DNA of 64,000 nucleotides from Pedobacter glucosidilyticus (GCF_002483235.1 NZ_DLHN01000028.1:75951-139950), one strand, 5' to 3'; numbered from the stretch's first letter, positions 17,866 through 27,890 are shown. The notes: generated by a model not told the origin, from the letters alone. Program-made: numbers and translations.

Positions 17866-20823
17866 TTATTCTTTATGATCTTTCTTATTTCTCATAAACT
17901 CAACAACTACCGGAGTTGCCACAAATAATGAAGAATAAGTACCTACAATTACCCCGATTAACATAGCGAAAGAGAAACCTCTTAGAATCTCGCCACCAAA
18001 AATAAATAAGATAATCAAAACAAATATGGTAGACATACCCGTTACAACAGTTCTACTTAATGTGCTATTAAGTGCGTTGTTAATGATAGTTCCCATGCTT
18101 TCATTCTTATTTCTGTTATCGTTTAAGTATTCTCTAACCCTATCAAAAATAACTACCGTATCATTAATAGAATAACCAAGAACAGTTAAAATAGCAGCAA
18201 TAAAGGATTGGTCGATATCTAAAGAAAAAGGTACAAAACCGTTTAATAAAGAGAAGAAAGCTAACACCACTAAAACGTCGTGTGCTAAAGCTACGATAGA
18301 AGCTAAACCAAATTCTATTCTTCTGAATCTAATGAAGATATAAACAAAAATGGCAAAAATGGATAGTAAAACAGCATAGATAGCAGAAGTTTTAATATCA
18401 TTAGCCACTGTTGGGCCCACTTTCTGTGCATCCTTAATTTCGTAAGGAGCGTTTAACTTTTTAAGACCCTCGTTAAGTTTGTTCTCAACAATTTTCTCTG
18501 TATCAGCACCTTCATCAGTAATTAAGTAATCTGTAGTTACCCTTACACCATTACCATAACTTTTTACCTCAGGAGCATCGTTTTCAAATGCTTCGGTTAA
18601 AACGTTTCTTACTTCTAAAGTGCTTATCTCTTTCTGGAACTCGATTACATAAGTTCTACCACCTTGGAAATCCACACCTAAACTAAAGCCTCTAGTAAAA
18701 ATAGAAATGATACCCGCAATGATGATGACAGAAGAGATGATGTAAAATTTCTTACGCTCTTTTACGAAATCAAAAGTAGAACCTTTAAATAATTTTTTGG
18801 TAAAAGAAGAAGAGAAAGGGATGTTTTGACCTTTTTCAACTTTTTGGTCTAATACCAATCTACTGATAAATATAGCTGTAAATAAAGAACAGATAATACC
18901 AATAACTAAAGTAGTTGCGAAACCTAAGATTGGTCCAGAACCCATCACCATTAAAATAACACCAGTAATTAAGGTTGTAATATTAGAGTCTAAGATGGCA
19001 GAGTATGAATTAGAGAAACCATCGGCAACAGCCAATCTTAAAGATTTACCAGCTTCTAACTCTTCCTTAATTCTTTCATAAATCAAAACGTTGGCATCAA
19101 CTGCCATACCTATGGTTAAAACCAAACCTGCAATACCAGGTAAAGTCCATACAGCACCTAAAGATGCCATTACACCAATTAAGAAGAATAAGTTAGCTAA
19201 TAAAGCAAGGTTTGCAATCCATCCTGCTCTGTTATAGTAAAACAACATGAATAATAATACCACTAATAAACCTGCTACAGAAGAAGCTAAACCTTTATCT
19301 ATAGACTCTTTACCTAGGGTAGGACCTACAACATATTCTCCAACAATTTTAGCTGGAGCCGGTAATTTACCAGCTTTTAATACGTTAGCTAAATCTTTTG
19401 TTTCTTCTGGAGTGAAGTTTCCAGATATTGAAGATACACCGTTAGGAATTTCGCCAGATACTCTTGGAGCAGTATAAACCATGCCATCTAAAACAATAGC
19501 AATTGATTTATTGTCCTCTTCGCTTTTTTCAGAACCTGCAGCCGCAGCCGTAATTCTTTTCCACTCACGAGCACCTTCTGAGTTCATGACCATCACCACC
19601 TCAGGATTTCCTTTTTGGTCAAAGTCATCACGGGCGTTAGAGATAACGTCACCCTCTAAAGCTGGCTCACCGTTTAAGCCAGTAGCTTTAATGGCATATA
19701 ATTCAAAAACTTTATCTGTTTCTGAGATAGCTTTAACTCCCCACATTAATTTAACGTTAGGCGGAATAACAGCTTTAATATCTTGCTCGGCAAAAATAGC
19801 GTTGATTTTTGCTGTATCTCTTTGGTTAGCATAACCAACAACAGCACCCGGTCTTAAACCTTGTTGCCCGTTAGCACCTTGGAAAGTTGCTGGAGCCAAT
19901 AAAGCAAATAATGGATTAGATTTGGCTAATGCAGCACTTGCCGCAGCAGAATCTTTGGCAACTGTATCTTTTTTAGCGCTTAATAAAGCAGGCTTGTTAC
20001 CATCTTTTGCTAAGCTATCAGCACTTTTTACAACTGGTTTGGCTTCTTCTTTAGGCTGCTTAGCTGCTAAAATATTGTTGATATTCTGGATAAGAGGGAA
20101 AATCTCTTGGTTTTCAAAAGTTTCGTAGAACTCTAATTTAGCAGAACCTTGTAACAGCTTACGAACACGTTCTTTATCGGTTACACCAGGTAGCTCAACC
20201 AAAATTCTGTTAGAACCTTCTTGTAATTGGATGTTTGGTTGTGTTACACCAAATTTATCTATACGAGTTCTTAAGATATTGAATGATCTTTCAACTGCAG
20301 AGTTTGCTTGTTTCTCTAAGAAAGTTTTTACTTGAGCGTTGGTAGCATCTAACTTAAGCTCGGCAGCATTTTCTTTTGTTGAATAAAAAGTTGCTAGCTT
20401 ACCGCTAGGGCTTAATTTTTCATACTCTTGTACAAAAAGTGTTACTAAACTTTCCTGACTGGTTTTTAATCTGTTCTGAGCATTTTTTAATGCCTGATTG
20501 AAATTAGCATCATCCGGATTGTTGGCTAAACTTTTAATCAATGCAGATAAATCTATCTCCATGGTTACGTTCATACCACCTTTTAAGTCTAAACCTAATT
20601 GTATTTCCCTTTCTTTTACATACTGATAAGTATGGCCAAGTAGAGGATAAACAGGTTGTGAAGACATAGAATCTAAATAGATTCTTTCTTTTTCAGGATC
20701 GCCTTTTGCATACTCTTTTGCATCACTTTCTACCTTGTTGGTAAAAAAGGTAAAAGAAAGGGCATACAAACTCAGTAATGTTAAAATAACTGCTGCAAAC
20801 TTAATTACTCCTTTGTTTTGCAT
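17866..20823 (-). CDS. secDF: Protein translocase SecDF fusion
   Basis: This 985-residue fusion of SecD and SecF is the form typical of Bacteroidota. The SecD part has TM1 (about 6-27), GLDLKGGMNVTMEID, the P1 periplasmic region with RIDKFGVTQPNIQ, a low-complexity Ala/Lys insertion (about 245-300) and the TM bundle with AVDANVLIYERIKEE. The SecF part starts near residue 660 and has GVDFQGGRTYVIEF, SINDTVVIFDRVRE and GGEILRGFSFAMLIG. It uses the proton gradient to pull exported proteins through SecYEG. It is monocistronic and shares a terminator with the gene opposite. Confidence 0.96.
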   Translation of the reverse strand: MQNKGVIKFAAVILTLLSLYALSFTFFTNKVESDAKEYAKGDPEKERIYLDSMSSQPVYPLLGHTYQYVKEREIQLGLDLKGGMNVTMEIDLSALIKSLANNPDDANFNQALKNAQNRLKTSQESLVTLFVQEYEKLSPSGKLATFYSTKENAAELKLDATNAQVKTFLEKQANSAVERSFNILRTRIDKFGVTQPNIQLQEGSNRILVELPGVTDKERVRKLLQGSAKLEFYETFENQEIFPLIQNINNILAAKQPKEEAKPVVKSADSLAKDGNKPALLSAKKDTVAKDSAAASAALAKSNPLFALLAPATFQGANGQQGLRPGAVVGYANQRDTAKINAIFAEQDIKAVIPPNVKLMWGVKAISETDKVFELYAIKATGLNGEPALEGDVISNARDDFDQKGNPEVVMVMNSEGAREWKRITAAAAGSEKSEEDNKSIAIVLDGMVYTAPRVSGEIPNGVSSISGNFTPEETKDLANVLKAGKLPAPAKIVGEYVVGPTLGKESIDKGLASSVAGLLVVLLFMLFYYNRAGWIANLALLANLFFLIGVMASLGAVWTLPGIAGLVLTIGMAVDANVLIYERIKEELEAGKSLRLAVADGFSNSYSAILDSNITTLITGVILMVMGSGPILGFATTLVIGIICSLFTAIFISRLVLDQKVEKGQNIPFSSSFTKKLFKGSTFDFVKERKKFYIISSVIIIAGIISIFTRGFSLGVDFQGGRTYVIEFQKEISTLEVRNVLTEAFENDAPEVKSYGNGVRVTTDYLITDEGADTEKIVENKLNEGLKKLNAPYEIKDAQKVGPTVANDIKTSAIYAVLLSIFAIFVYIFIRFRRIEFGLASIVALAHDVLVVLAFFSLLNGFVPFSLDIDQSFIAAILTVLGYSINDTVVIFDRVREYLNDNRNKNESMGTIINNALNSTLSRTVVTGMSTIFVLIILFIFGGEILRGFSFAMLIGVIVGTYSSLFVATPVVVEFMRNKKDHKE

Positions 20824-20927
20824 TTTGTTTTTAATTGATTATTAGTACTTCTCTTCTATATAAGACGGCAAAGCTAATTAAATTTTTAAATTATAAAATT
20901 TCTAAAATTAATTTATTCATATATGTA

Positions 20928-21440
20928 TCAAGGCTTTTGCAGTATCAGGAAAGAATAATCGTAAGCATGTTTATCATCTCTACTAAAATCTTCTCTGCTT
21001 ACTACCTTCCAATCTTCTAATTTTAAGTCGTTTAGGTAAGTGTCTGCCTCAAAAATATGGTGTACTAAGGTTAAATAAATCTTATGGGCTAAGGGTAAAG
21101 ATTGTTTATAAATTTCTGCTCCGCCGATGATAAAAACTTCATTTTCGTCTTTGGTATGTTTTAAAGCTTCGGTAAGGCTACTGAAAACCTCGGCACCCTC
21201 TATATGTAAATCTGTTTGACGGGTAATCACAATATTTCTTCTATTAGGCAATGGTTTACCTATAGAATCATAAGTTTTTCTCCCCATAATAATACTATGG
21301 CCAGATGTTGTTTTTTTAAAAAACTTCAAGTCATTGGGTAAATGCCATAGTAACTGGTTGTCTTTACCAATGGCATGGTGCTGGTCTATTGCTACAATTA
21401 AAGATATATGTTGAGTTTCCTGAGCCTCTTGGTTTTGCAT
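20928..21440 (-). CDS. folA: Dihydrofolate reductase
   Basis: This 170-residue enzyme has the DHFR blocks: ISLIVAIDQHHAIGKDNQLLWHLPNDLKFFK with the catalytic acidic residue in PNDL, GRKTYDSIGKPLPNRRNIV for NADPH binding, and VFIIGGAEIYKQSLP. It reduces dihydrofolate produced by thymidylate synthase. It lies 39 bases downstream of thyA in the same direction, the classic thyA-folA pair. The first 11 residues (MQNQEAQETQH) precede the usual start of the family, so translation might begin slightly later, but no in-frame ATG exists closer. Confidence 0.95.
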   Translation of the reverse strand: MQNQEAQETQHISLIVAIDQHHAIGKDNQLLWHLPNDLKFFKKTTSGHSIIMGRKTYDSIGKPLPNRRNIVITRQTDLHIEGAEVFSSLTEALKHTKDENEVFIIGGAEIYKQSLPLAHKIYLTLVHHIFEADTYLNDLKLEDWKVVSREDFSRDDKHAYDYSFLILQKP

Positions 21441-21479
21441 ATTTTCTAATGAACGCTTTATTTATTGTATGGATAAACC

Positions 21480-22274
21480 TTATACCGCTACTTCTGCTTT
21501 AATATGTGGATGTGGATCGTAATTTAACAAAGTGAAATCTTCGTATTTAAAACCAAAAATATCTTTCACATCCGGATTGATTTGCATGGTAGGCAAAGGC
21601 CTTGGTTCTCTTGTTAATTGCAGTTTGGTTTGCTCTAAATGGTTATTGTAGAGATGCGCATCGCCCAAAGTATGTACAAAATCACCAGGTTTTAAACCGC
21701 ATACTTGCGCTACCATCATGGTTAAGAGGGCATAAGAAGCAATGTTAAAAGGTACACCCAAGAAAATATCGGCACTACGTTGGTAAAGCTGGCAGCTTAA
21801 TTTACCATCAGCTACATAAAACTGGAAAAAGCTGTGACAAGGCGGCAAAGCCATGTTTTCTATTTCGGCAACGTTCCAAGCAGAAACAATAATTCTTCTA
21901 GAATCTGGATTGTTTTTAATTTGGTTGATGATTTGCGAAATCTGATCGATATGTCTACCATCTGGCGTAGGCCAAGAGCGCCATTGCGAGCCGTAAACCG
22001 GACCTAAATTACCTTTTTCATCAGCCCACTCATCCCAAATTCTAACACCATTATCTTTTAAATATTTGATGTTGGTATCGCCGCTTAAAAACCAAATCAA
22101 CTCGTGGATGATAGATTTAAGATGCAATTTTTTGGTGGTTACCATAGGGAAACCTTCTTCGAGGTTAAAGCGCATCTGATAACCAAAAACACTGATGGTA
22201 CCGGTACCCGTTCTATCATGTTTTTGTGTGCCATTTTCTAAAACATGGCGCATTAAATCTAAATATTGTTTCAT
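21480..22274 (-). CDS. thyA: Thymidylate synthase
   Basis: This 264-residue enzyme has exactly the length and numbering of E. coli ThyA. Catalytic Cys146 is in ALPPCHSFF, with Arg21 in KHDRTGTGT, RRIIVSAWN binding phosphate, and FNIASYALLTMM and LGDAHLYNNH for the dUMP site. The C-terminus ends IKAEVAV, close to the canonical closing Val-containing tail. It converts dUMP plus methylene-THF to dTMP and DHF, and the DHF is recycled by the adjacent FolA. It is divergent from ispE. Confidence 0.97.
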   Translation of the reverse strand: MKQYLDLMRHVLENGTQKHDRTGTGTISVFGYQMRFNLEEGFPMVTTKKLHLKSIIHELIWFLSGDTNIKYLKDNGVRIWDEWADEKGNLGPVYGSQWRSWPTPDGRHIDQISQIINQIKNNPDSRRIIVSAWNVAEIENMALPPCHSFFQFYVADGKLSCQLYQRSADIFLGVPFNIASYALLTMMVAQVCGLKPGDFVHTLGDAHLYNNHLEQTKLQLTREPRPLPTMQINPDVKDIFGFKYEDFTLLNYDPHPHIKAEVAV

Positions 22275-22356
22275 TGGGAATATCCTGAATCTGCAAATTA
22301 AAATAATCTATATTTGCTATCCTATTAATGTGCAAAACTCTTAATTGTTAATATCC

Positions 22357-23160
22357 ATGATAGCCTTTCCAAATGCTAAAATAAATATTGGTTTAAATAT
22401 CATCAGTCGTAGAAATGATGGTTATCACAACTTAGAAACTATTTTTTATCCAGTACAAATAAAAGATGCTTTGGAAGTTATAGAGGCTAGCGAAATGAGG
22501 TTTGAATCATCAGGGATAGAAATTCCTGGTCATGCCAATGAAAACCTATGTTTAAAGGCTTATGATTTATTAAGGAAAGATTTTGATTTACCTAATGTCA
22601 GCATTCATTTACATAAGCAAATTCCTATAGGTGCGGGTTTGGGCGGAGGCTCGGCAGATGCTGCGTTTTTCTTGAAACTGGTGAACGAAAAGTTTAGCTT
22701 AGGTTTAGGTACAGAGGAGCTGCAAGCCTATTGCCGTAAACTGGGTGCAGATTGTGCTTTTTTTATAGAAAACAAACCTCTTTTTGCACATGGTAAAGGA
22801 GATTTTTTTGAGCCTATAACTTTAGATTTATCTACTTACTATCTGGTTTTGGTAATGCCTCCCGTACATGTTTCTACCGGAGAAGCTTACAGAGGGGTAA
22901 AACCACAAGAACCAGCTACTTCTTTAAAAGATTTGATTCAATTACCCGTTGAAGAATGGCAGGGGAAAATTAAAAATGATTTCGAAAGACATATTTTACA
23001 AGCTCATCCTACAATTAGAGGCGTAAAAGCCGCTTTATTAGAAGCAGGAGCTTTGTTTGCTTTGATGAGTGGGAGCGGGGCTTCTGTTTACGGTATTTTC
23101 AAATCAGAACCAGATTTAGATGCTTTAGCGCCGGGTCATCTTATTTTTAAAGGCACATAG
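22357..23160 (+). CDS. ispE: 4-diphosphocytidyl-2-C-methyl-D-erythritol kinase
   Basis: This is a GHMP kinase of the MEP isoprenoid pathway. FPNAKINIGLNI is at the N-terminus, the ATP loop is PIGAGLGGGSADAAFFL, and the C-terminal GHMP motif is ALMSGSGASVYGIF. I chose the ATG at 22357 (MIAFPNAKIN, 267 residues) because ispE proteins start just before the F-NAK motif. A longer frame begins at TTG 22345 but adds only three residues. The gene is followed after 11 bases by a long ATTG tandem repeat. Confidence 0.94.
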   Translation: MIAFPNAKINIGLNIISRRNDGYHNLETIFYPVQIKDALEVIEASEMRFESSGIEIPGHANENLCLKAYDLLRKDFDLPNVSIHLHKQIPIGAGLGGGSADAAFFLKLVNEKFSLGLGTEELQAYCRKLGADCAFFIENKPLFAHGKGDFFEPITLDLSTYYLVLVMPPVHVSTGEAYRGVKPQEPATSLKDLIQLPVEEWQGKIKNDFERHILQAHPTIRGVKAALLEAGALFALMSGSGASVYGIFKSEPDLDALAPGHLIFKGT

Positions 23161-23171
23161 GTAGTTGAATC

Positions 23172-23226
<55 letters not shown>

Positions 23227-23420
23227 TTTGATTGATATAGAATCCATTGATAGTTTCGTAAAAGCTTTTCGCCTTTAGCATTAAGCCTTCAGCTTTTTAA
23301 AGGGCCAGTTTTATGTTCTTTAAAATATTTTTGGAAATCGATTTTTCTTTAGATTAGAGCTGTTTTTTTAAAAATAGTCCTTATATTTAAACACCAATTT
23401 TAAACATCGTAAAATCCATT

Positions 23421-24599
23421 TTGATGAATATTTTAAATGATTGTAAAAGGAAATCTATCCTTGTTTGCTTTTGTCTTTTGTTCTTTATTTCTTCATTTGC
23501 TCAAAAGCCAAAAGCACCTATAATGGGTTGGAGCAGTTGGAATAACTTTAGAATACATATCAATGAAGAATTGATTAAACAGCAAGCGGATGCAATGATT
23601 ACTTCGGGTTTATACCAAGCAGGTTATCGTTTTGTTAATATTGATGATGGCTATTTTGGAGGTAGAGATTCAGCAGGTAAGTTGTTTTCTCATCCACAAA
23701 AATTCCCTTCTGGTATGAAAGCGCTAGCAGATTACATCCATAGTAAGAAACTTAAAGCCGGTATTTATACTGATGCTGGTAAAAATACTTGTGGTTCTAT
23801 GTACGATCAAGACGAAAGAGGACTAGGAGTAGGCATTTATGGTTTTGTAAAGCAAGATTGTGATTTGTTTTTTAAAGAATGGGGTTATGATTTTTTAAAA
23901 GTAGACTGGTGTGGTGCAGAAAAAATGAAGCTTGATGAAGCTACGGAATATCTGAAAATTATTGATGCTGTTAAGGCTATTGATGATGATATTGTTTTTA
24001 ATGTTTGCAGATGGAAATTTCCAGGAGAATGGGTAATCAGAAAAGCTGATTCATGGCGTGTTTCTGGTGATATTGTAGAAAAGTTTTCTTCAATTTTAAA
24101 GATCATAGATTTAAATGCAGAGCTATATAAATATGCTTCAGCCGGTCATTATAATGATATGGATATGCTACAAGTAGGCAGAGGAATGAGCTACGATGAA
24201 GATAAAAGTCATTTTTCTATGTGGTGTATGTTAAATTCTCCTTTATTAGCAGGTAATGATTTAAGGAATATGTCTTTACAAACATTAGAAATTCTGACTA
24301 ATAAAGAGCTTATCGCTTTAAATCAGGATAAAGGATTTAAACAAGCACAAAGAATTTTAAAAGAAGGTGGTGTAGAAGTTTGGTTAAAACCACTAGGTAC
24401 ACAAGGTAAACATAAAGCAATAGCCATATTTAATAGAGGAGACAAAGAGGCCGTGTTTAATGCTACAGCAGAGAAGTTGAAAATTGATGCTTATAGTAAA
24501 ATAAGAGATTTATGGCAGCACAAAAATCTTGGAAAGCTTAAGAATAATCAGCAGTTTACCATTCCGAAACATGGTATTGTGGTTATTAAAACTGTTTAG
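23421..24599 (+). CDS. Secreted GH27 alpha-galactosidase
   Basis: This 392-residue protein has a signal peptide to about residue 27 (SSFAQ). The GH27 barrel shows PIMGWSSWNNF, FVNIDDGYFGG, GIYTDAGKNTCG, nucleophile Asp162 in FLKVDWCG and acid/base Asp217 in WRVSGDIVE. A short beta-sandwich closes the C-terminus (FTIPKHGIVVIK). It cleaves terminal alpha-galactose from galactomannan, raffinose-type or similar glycans in the periplasm. It could also be an alpha-N-acetylgalactosaminidase or beta-L-arabinopyranosidase, activities also known in the family. It is monocistronic. Confidence 0.93.
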   Translation: MMNILNDCKRKSILVCFCLLFFISSFAQKPKAPIMGWSSWNNFRIHINEELIKQQADAMITSGLYQAGYRFVNIDDGYFGGRDSAGKLFSHPQKFPSGMKALADYIHSKKLKAGIYTDAGKNTCGSMYDQDERGLGVGIYGFVKQDCDLFFKEWGYDFLKVDWCGAEKMKLDEATEYLKIIDAVKAIDDDIVFNVCRWKFPGEWVIRKADSWRVSGDIVEKFSSILKIIDLNAELYKYASAGHYNDMDMLQVGRGMSYDEDKSHFSMWCMLNSPLLAGNDLRNMSLQTLEILTNKELIALNQDKGFKQAQRILKEGGVEVWLKPLGTQGKHKAIAIFNRGDKEAVFNATAEKLKIDAYSKIRDLWQHKNLGKLKNNQQFTIPKHGIVVIKTV

Positions 24600-24690
24600 T
24601 AATATAGCAAGTCTATTGTCGCTCAGTTTTTTACAAATCATTTAAGTTGCTTCACATATTTTAAGAAAACTTAAACAGTAACCTAATACA

Positions 24691-25098
24691 ATGAAACATC
24701 AACATCATCAGTCAGAGGTTTTAATCTTAACAAAAGAACAAGGTCGTGTTTATAACTGCGGAAAAATGACTGCAATTTTTAAAGCAGATGAAAATGAAAC
24801 TAACGAAAAATATAGTATTTCGGAATGGTGGATTGAACCTGGTTTTGAGGGTGTTGGCGCTCATCAACATGATGATAATGACGAAGTTTTTTATATGTTG
24901 GAGGGTACAATTTCGTTTCTTGTTGGGGATAAATGGATAGACGCTGATCAAGGTACTTTCATCAGAATTCCTTCAAAAACAATTCATGATTTTACCAATA
25001 AAACGACTGAAAGAGCAGGGTTTATCAACTTTTATATTCCAGGGGGCTTTAAAAAAAATATGCCTGCTATTGTAAACTGGTTCGCAACAAATAAATAA
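24691..25098 (+). CDS. Cupin-domain protein
   Basis: This is a 135-residue single-domain cupin. Motif 1 reads GVGAHQHDDNDEVFYMLEGT with the metal-binding His-x-His-Glu pattern, and motif 2 reads FIRIPSKTIHDFTNK with the second His. The N-terminus begins MKHQHHQ. Cupins of this size are metal-dependent enzymes or sugar/phenolic-binding proteins, and the substrate cannot be read from the sequence. It has no signal peptide or operon partners. Confidence 0.8.
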   Translation: MKHQHHQSEVLILTKEQGRVYNCGKMTAIFKADENETNEKYSISEWWIEPGFEGVGAHQHDDNDEVFYMLEGTISFLVGDKWIDADQGTFIRIPSKTIHDFTNKTTERAGFINFYIPGGFKKNMPAIVNWFATNK

Positions 25099-25320
25099 AT
25101 CGGCAATAAATACAAATACCGAGCTAAAAGCTCATGCTTGTTTCTTATTCATCATGAAGATGGAACTTCTTCCTACAGCATCTTCAAAACAAAACCGCAA
25201 GTTTAGAGTTAATCAAACCATAAGTAGTGAAGATTTAAAGACTTTTAACGGTTCAACCGAGCTTAGGTTTTTATTTCTAATTACTTTGTATAAATGTTCC
25301 TCATTAAAATGATAAAAAAA

Positions 25321-25731
25321 ATGAAAAAACACACGTTTCTTATGCTTGCTTTGATACTTTTAGCGCAGGTCAGTTTTTCACAAGAGCCAATATTTCAGTT
25401 GTCTAGTCATATTCTAGATATTACCACAGGCAAGCCAGCTACAAACGTAAAGATTACATTATCTAAAAAAGATAAGCAAGATAATTGGATTAAGGTTGAT
25501 GAGAAAAATACAGATAGCAATGGTAGAATAAAAGATTTTTTGAAACAAGATGGAAAAGATAATACCGGAGTTTACAAATTAACATTTCATACAAGCCCAT
25601 ACTTTAAATCTTTGGGTCAAAAATCATTTTATCCGTTTATAGAAGTAGTTTTTGAACTTGTGGATAAGGAACATTACCATGTGCCCATTACCTTATCACC
25701 TTATGGTTACTCCACTTATAGAGGGAATTAA
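25321..25731 (+). CDS. Exported 5-hydroxyisourate hydrolase / transthyretin-like protein
   Basis: The mature domain carries the HIUase signature: LSSHILDITTGKPA with the active-site His near its N-terminus, SNGRI in the middle, and the C-terminal tetrapeptide SPYGYSTYRGN, where YRG(S/N) is diagnostic for hydroxyisourate hydrolase against vertebrate transthyretin. A signal peptide (KKHTFLMLALILLAQVSFSQ) predicts export. Upstream in-frame ATGs at 25294 and 25309 exist; I chose 25321 because it starts right at the signal peptide. The enzyme hydrolyses 5-hydroxyisourate to OHCU in urate breakdown. No other purine genes are near. Confidence 0.85.
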   Translation: MKKHTFLMLALILLAQVSFSQEPIFQLSSHILDITTGKPATNVKITLSKKDKQDNWIKVDEKNTDSNGRIKDFLKQDGKDNTGVYKLTFHTSPYFKSLGQKSFYPFIEVVFELVDKEHYHVPITLSPYGYSTYRGN

Positions 25732-25746
25732 GATTTATGTATCAAG

Positions 25747-25796
25747 AGCATAGTCGGGGTTTTCCTAGATATTGTAAAAAATACCCCGACTATGCT
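25747..25796. terminator. Hairpin between convergent genes
   Basis: Arms AGCATAGTCGGGGT (25747-25760) and ACCCCGACTATGCT (25783-25796) pair over 14 bp with a 22-nt loop whose ends are T- and A-rich. It lies between the HIUase stop and the trpA stop. No clean U-tract follows, so this is a probable rather than certain terminator for both sides. Confidence 0.55.
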
Positions 25797-25872
25797 TATA
25801 TCATTAGGTTTTTAATATCACAGAAAAGCCTCAGCATATAGCCTTACTCATCTTAAATCTTCATTTTCTAAA

Positions 25873-26646
25873 TTAGCCTTTAATTGCTTTTACAAAAGCA
25901 GGTATGTGTGATAAATAATCATCCTTATCGGCAAGAGTTTTAACAAATGCACTACCAACGATAGCTCCGTTTGCATATTGGTTGGCTCTTTCAAAGCTTT
26001 TTTGGTCTGATATACCAAAACCAATAATTAACGGATTTTTGAGATTCATATCTTTAACCCTTTGGTAATAGATACCAATTTCGTCTGATACATTTAAGGC
26101 TTTACCTGTAGTAGAGGATGAAGATAATAAATAGATAAAGCCATTAGATAAACCATCAATTTTTCTGATTCTTTCTTCTGAAGTTTGTGGCGTAACCAAA
26201 AAAACGTTGCTTAAACCGTTATCAATGAAATCGTCTTTATAAAGTTCTTCATATTCGTACATCGGTAAATCTGGTACAATAACGCCATCAACACCAACTT
26301 CTGCAGCTTTTTTACAGAACTCTTTTACACCATATTGGATCATAGGGTTGGCATAACCCATCAGTAAAACAGGGATATGGATTTTTTCTCTTAAAGATTT
26401 CAATTGCTCAAACAGCACTTTTAAAGTCATACCGTTTTCTATGGCTACTTCAGAACTTTTTTGAATAACAGGTCCGTCTGCCAAAGGGTCTGAGTAGGGG
26501 AAACCTATTTCTAAAAAATCAGCTCCAGCTTTTTGAAGCTCCTCGGCAATTTTAAGTGTAGCATCTAAAGTAGGGTATCCTGCTGTAAAATATACCGATA
26601 AAATATCTTTGTCTTTTTTATCGAATAGTTGTTTAAGTCGGTTCAT
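25873..26646 (-). CDS. trpA: Tryptophan synthase alpha chain
   Basis: This is a 257-residue TIM barrel. FLEIGFPYSDPLADGPVIQ contains the catalytic Glu and Asp, and VIVPDLPMYE and VFLVTPQTSEERI form the rest of the active-site face. GFIYLLSSSSTTG and IGFGISD bind the phosphate. It cleaves indole-3-glycerol phosphate to indole, which is channelled to TrpB. It is the last gene of the trpDFBA operon, 51 bases after trpB, with a convergent-gene hairpin beyond. Confidence 0.97.
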   Translation of the reverse strand: MNRLKQLFDKKDKDILSVYFTAGYPTLDATLKIAEELQKAGADFLEIGFPYSDPLADGPVIQKSSEVAIENGMTLKVLFEQLKSLREKIHIPVLLMGYANPMIQYGVKEFCKKAAEVGVDGVIVPDLPMYEYEELYKDDFIDNGLSNVFLVTPQTSEERIRKIDGLSNGFIYLLSSSSTTGKALNVSDEIGIYYQRVKDMNLKNPLIIGFGISDQKSFERANQYANGAIVGSAFVKTLADKDDYLSHIPAFVKAIKG

Positions 26647-26697
26647 GTATAAAATATAAAAGCTTTAAGCAAGCTTTAAAGGTTTTTTATCTATTAT

Positions 26698-27888
26698 TTA
26701 AAGGTTGAAATATTTCATAAAGGTGTTTAAATCTTTATCGCCACGTCCTGATAAGCAAACCACCACGATTTCATCACCTTTAAAAGTCATTTTTTCTAAT
26801 TGTGCCAAGGCGTGTGCCGATTCTATAGCAGGAATAATACCTTCCATTTTAGAAAGTAATAAACTTGCATCCATAGCTTCAGCATCGGTAATACTTACAT
26901 ATTCTACACGCTTGGTTTTATGTAAATGTGCATGTTGAGGGCCAATACCCGGGTAATCTAAACCAGCAGAGATAGAATAAGGCTCTATCACCTGGCCATC
27001 TTCTGTTTGCATTAAAATGGTTCTTGAGCCATGTAAAACACCTTCTTTACCTAATACAGAAGTAGCTGCCGAATGACCAGAGTTTACGCCTAAACCTGCT
27101 GCTTCTGCGGCAATAAGTTTTACATGTTCATCATCCAAAAAATGGTAAAACATACCCATAGCATTACTGCCACCGCCCACACAAGCTAAAACATAATCTG
27201 GTGATGGCGAGCCTGTATGCTCTATCAATTGTTTTTTAGTTTCTTCAGAAATGATAGATTGAAAACGAGATACCATTTCTGGATAGGGGTGTGGCCCAAC
27301 TACAGAACCAATGATATAATGGGTATCAACCGGGTTATTAATCCAGTCTCTCATGGCCTCGTTGGTAGCATCTTTAAGTGTTTTACTTCCAGAAGTTGCA
27401 GGAACAACCGTTGCACCCATCATTTTCATACGGGCAACATTAGGCGCTTGTCTTTCTATATCAACTTCGCCCATATAAATCACGCATTCTAAACCTTTTA
27501 AAGCACAAACGGTAGCCGTTGCTACACCATGTTGCCCGGCTCCGGTCTCGGCAATAATTCTTTTTTTGCCTAATTTCTCGGCTAAAAGAATTTGTCCAAT
27601 GGTATTATTGATTTTATGAGCACCGGTATGGTTTAAATCTTCGCGTTTGAGGTAAATGGTAGCACCATATTTTTCTGATAACCTTTTAGCCAGATATAAT
27701 GGTGAAGGCCTGCCCACATAATCTTTTAATAGCGATTGAAATTCGGCTTGGAAATCTGGCTGCGCTATAATATTTAAATAATTATTTCTAAGCTCCTCAA
27801 TATTAGGGTATAACATTTCTGGGATATAAGCCCCACCAAAATCTCCATAATATCCTTTATCTGTAACTCTATAGTTTGTATGTGCCAT
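26698..27888 (-). CDS. trpB: Tryptophan synthase beta chain
   Basis: This 396-residue PLP enzyme has the Lys in LNHTGAHKINNTIGQ, ETGAGQHGVATA and the phosphate loop CVGGGSNAMGMFY. The C-terminal LSGRGDKDLNTF is the family ending. It joins indole and serine to give tryptophan. The start lies 2 bases after the trpF stop, showing a tight operon. It is the TrpB1 form, as expected with an adjacent trpA. Confidence 0.98.
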   Translation of the reverse strand: MAHTNYRVTDKGYYGDFGGAYIPEMLYPNIEELRNNYLNIIAQPDFQAEFQSLLKDYVGRPSPLYLAKRLSEKYGATIYLKREDLNHTGAHKINNTIGQILLAEKLGKKRIIAETGAGQHGVATATVCALKGLECVIYMGEVDIERQAPNVARMKMMGATVVPATSGSKTLKDATNEAMRDWINNPVDTHYIIGSVVGPHPYPEMVSRFQSIISEETKKQLIEHTGSPSPDYVLACVGGGSNAMGMFYHFLDDEHVKLIAAEAAGLGVNSGHSAATSVLGKEGVLHGSRTILMQTEDGQVIEPYSISAGLDYPGIGPQHAHLHKTKRVEYVSITDAEAMDASLLLSKMEGIIPAIESAHALAQLEKMTFKGDEIVVVCLSGRGDKDLNTFMKYFNL

Positions 27889-27890
27889 AA

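Noticed and set aside
19247..20128. Several plus-strand frames inside secDF
   Set aside because: They are antisense to a well-conserved gene, with no domain features and no promoter.
22345..22356. TTG start for ispE
   Set aside because: It adds only MLIS before the family-typical start; ATG 22357 gives the normal N-terminus.
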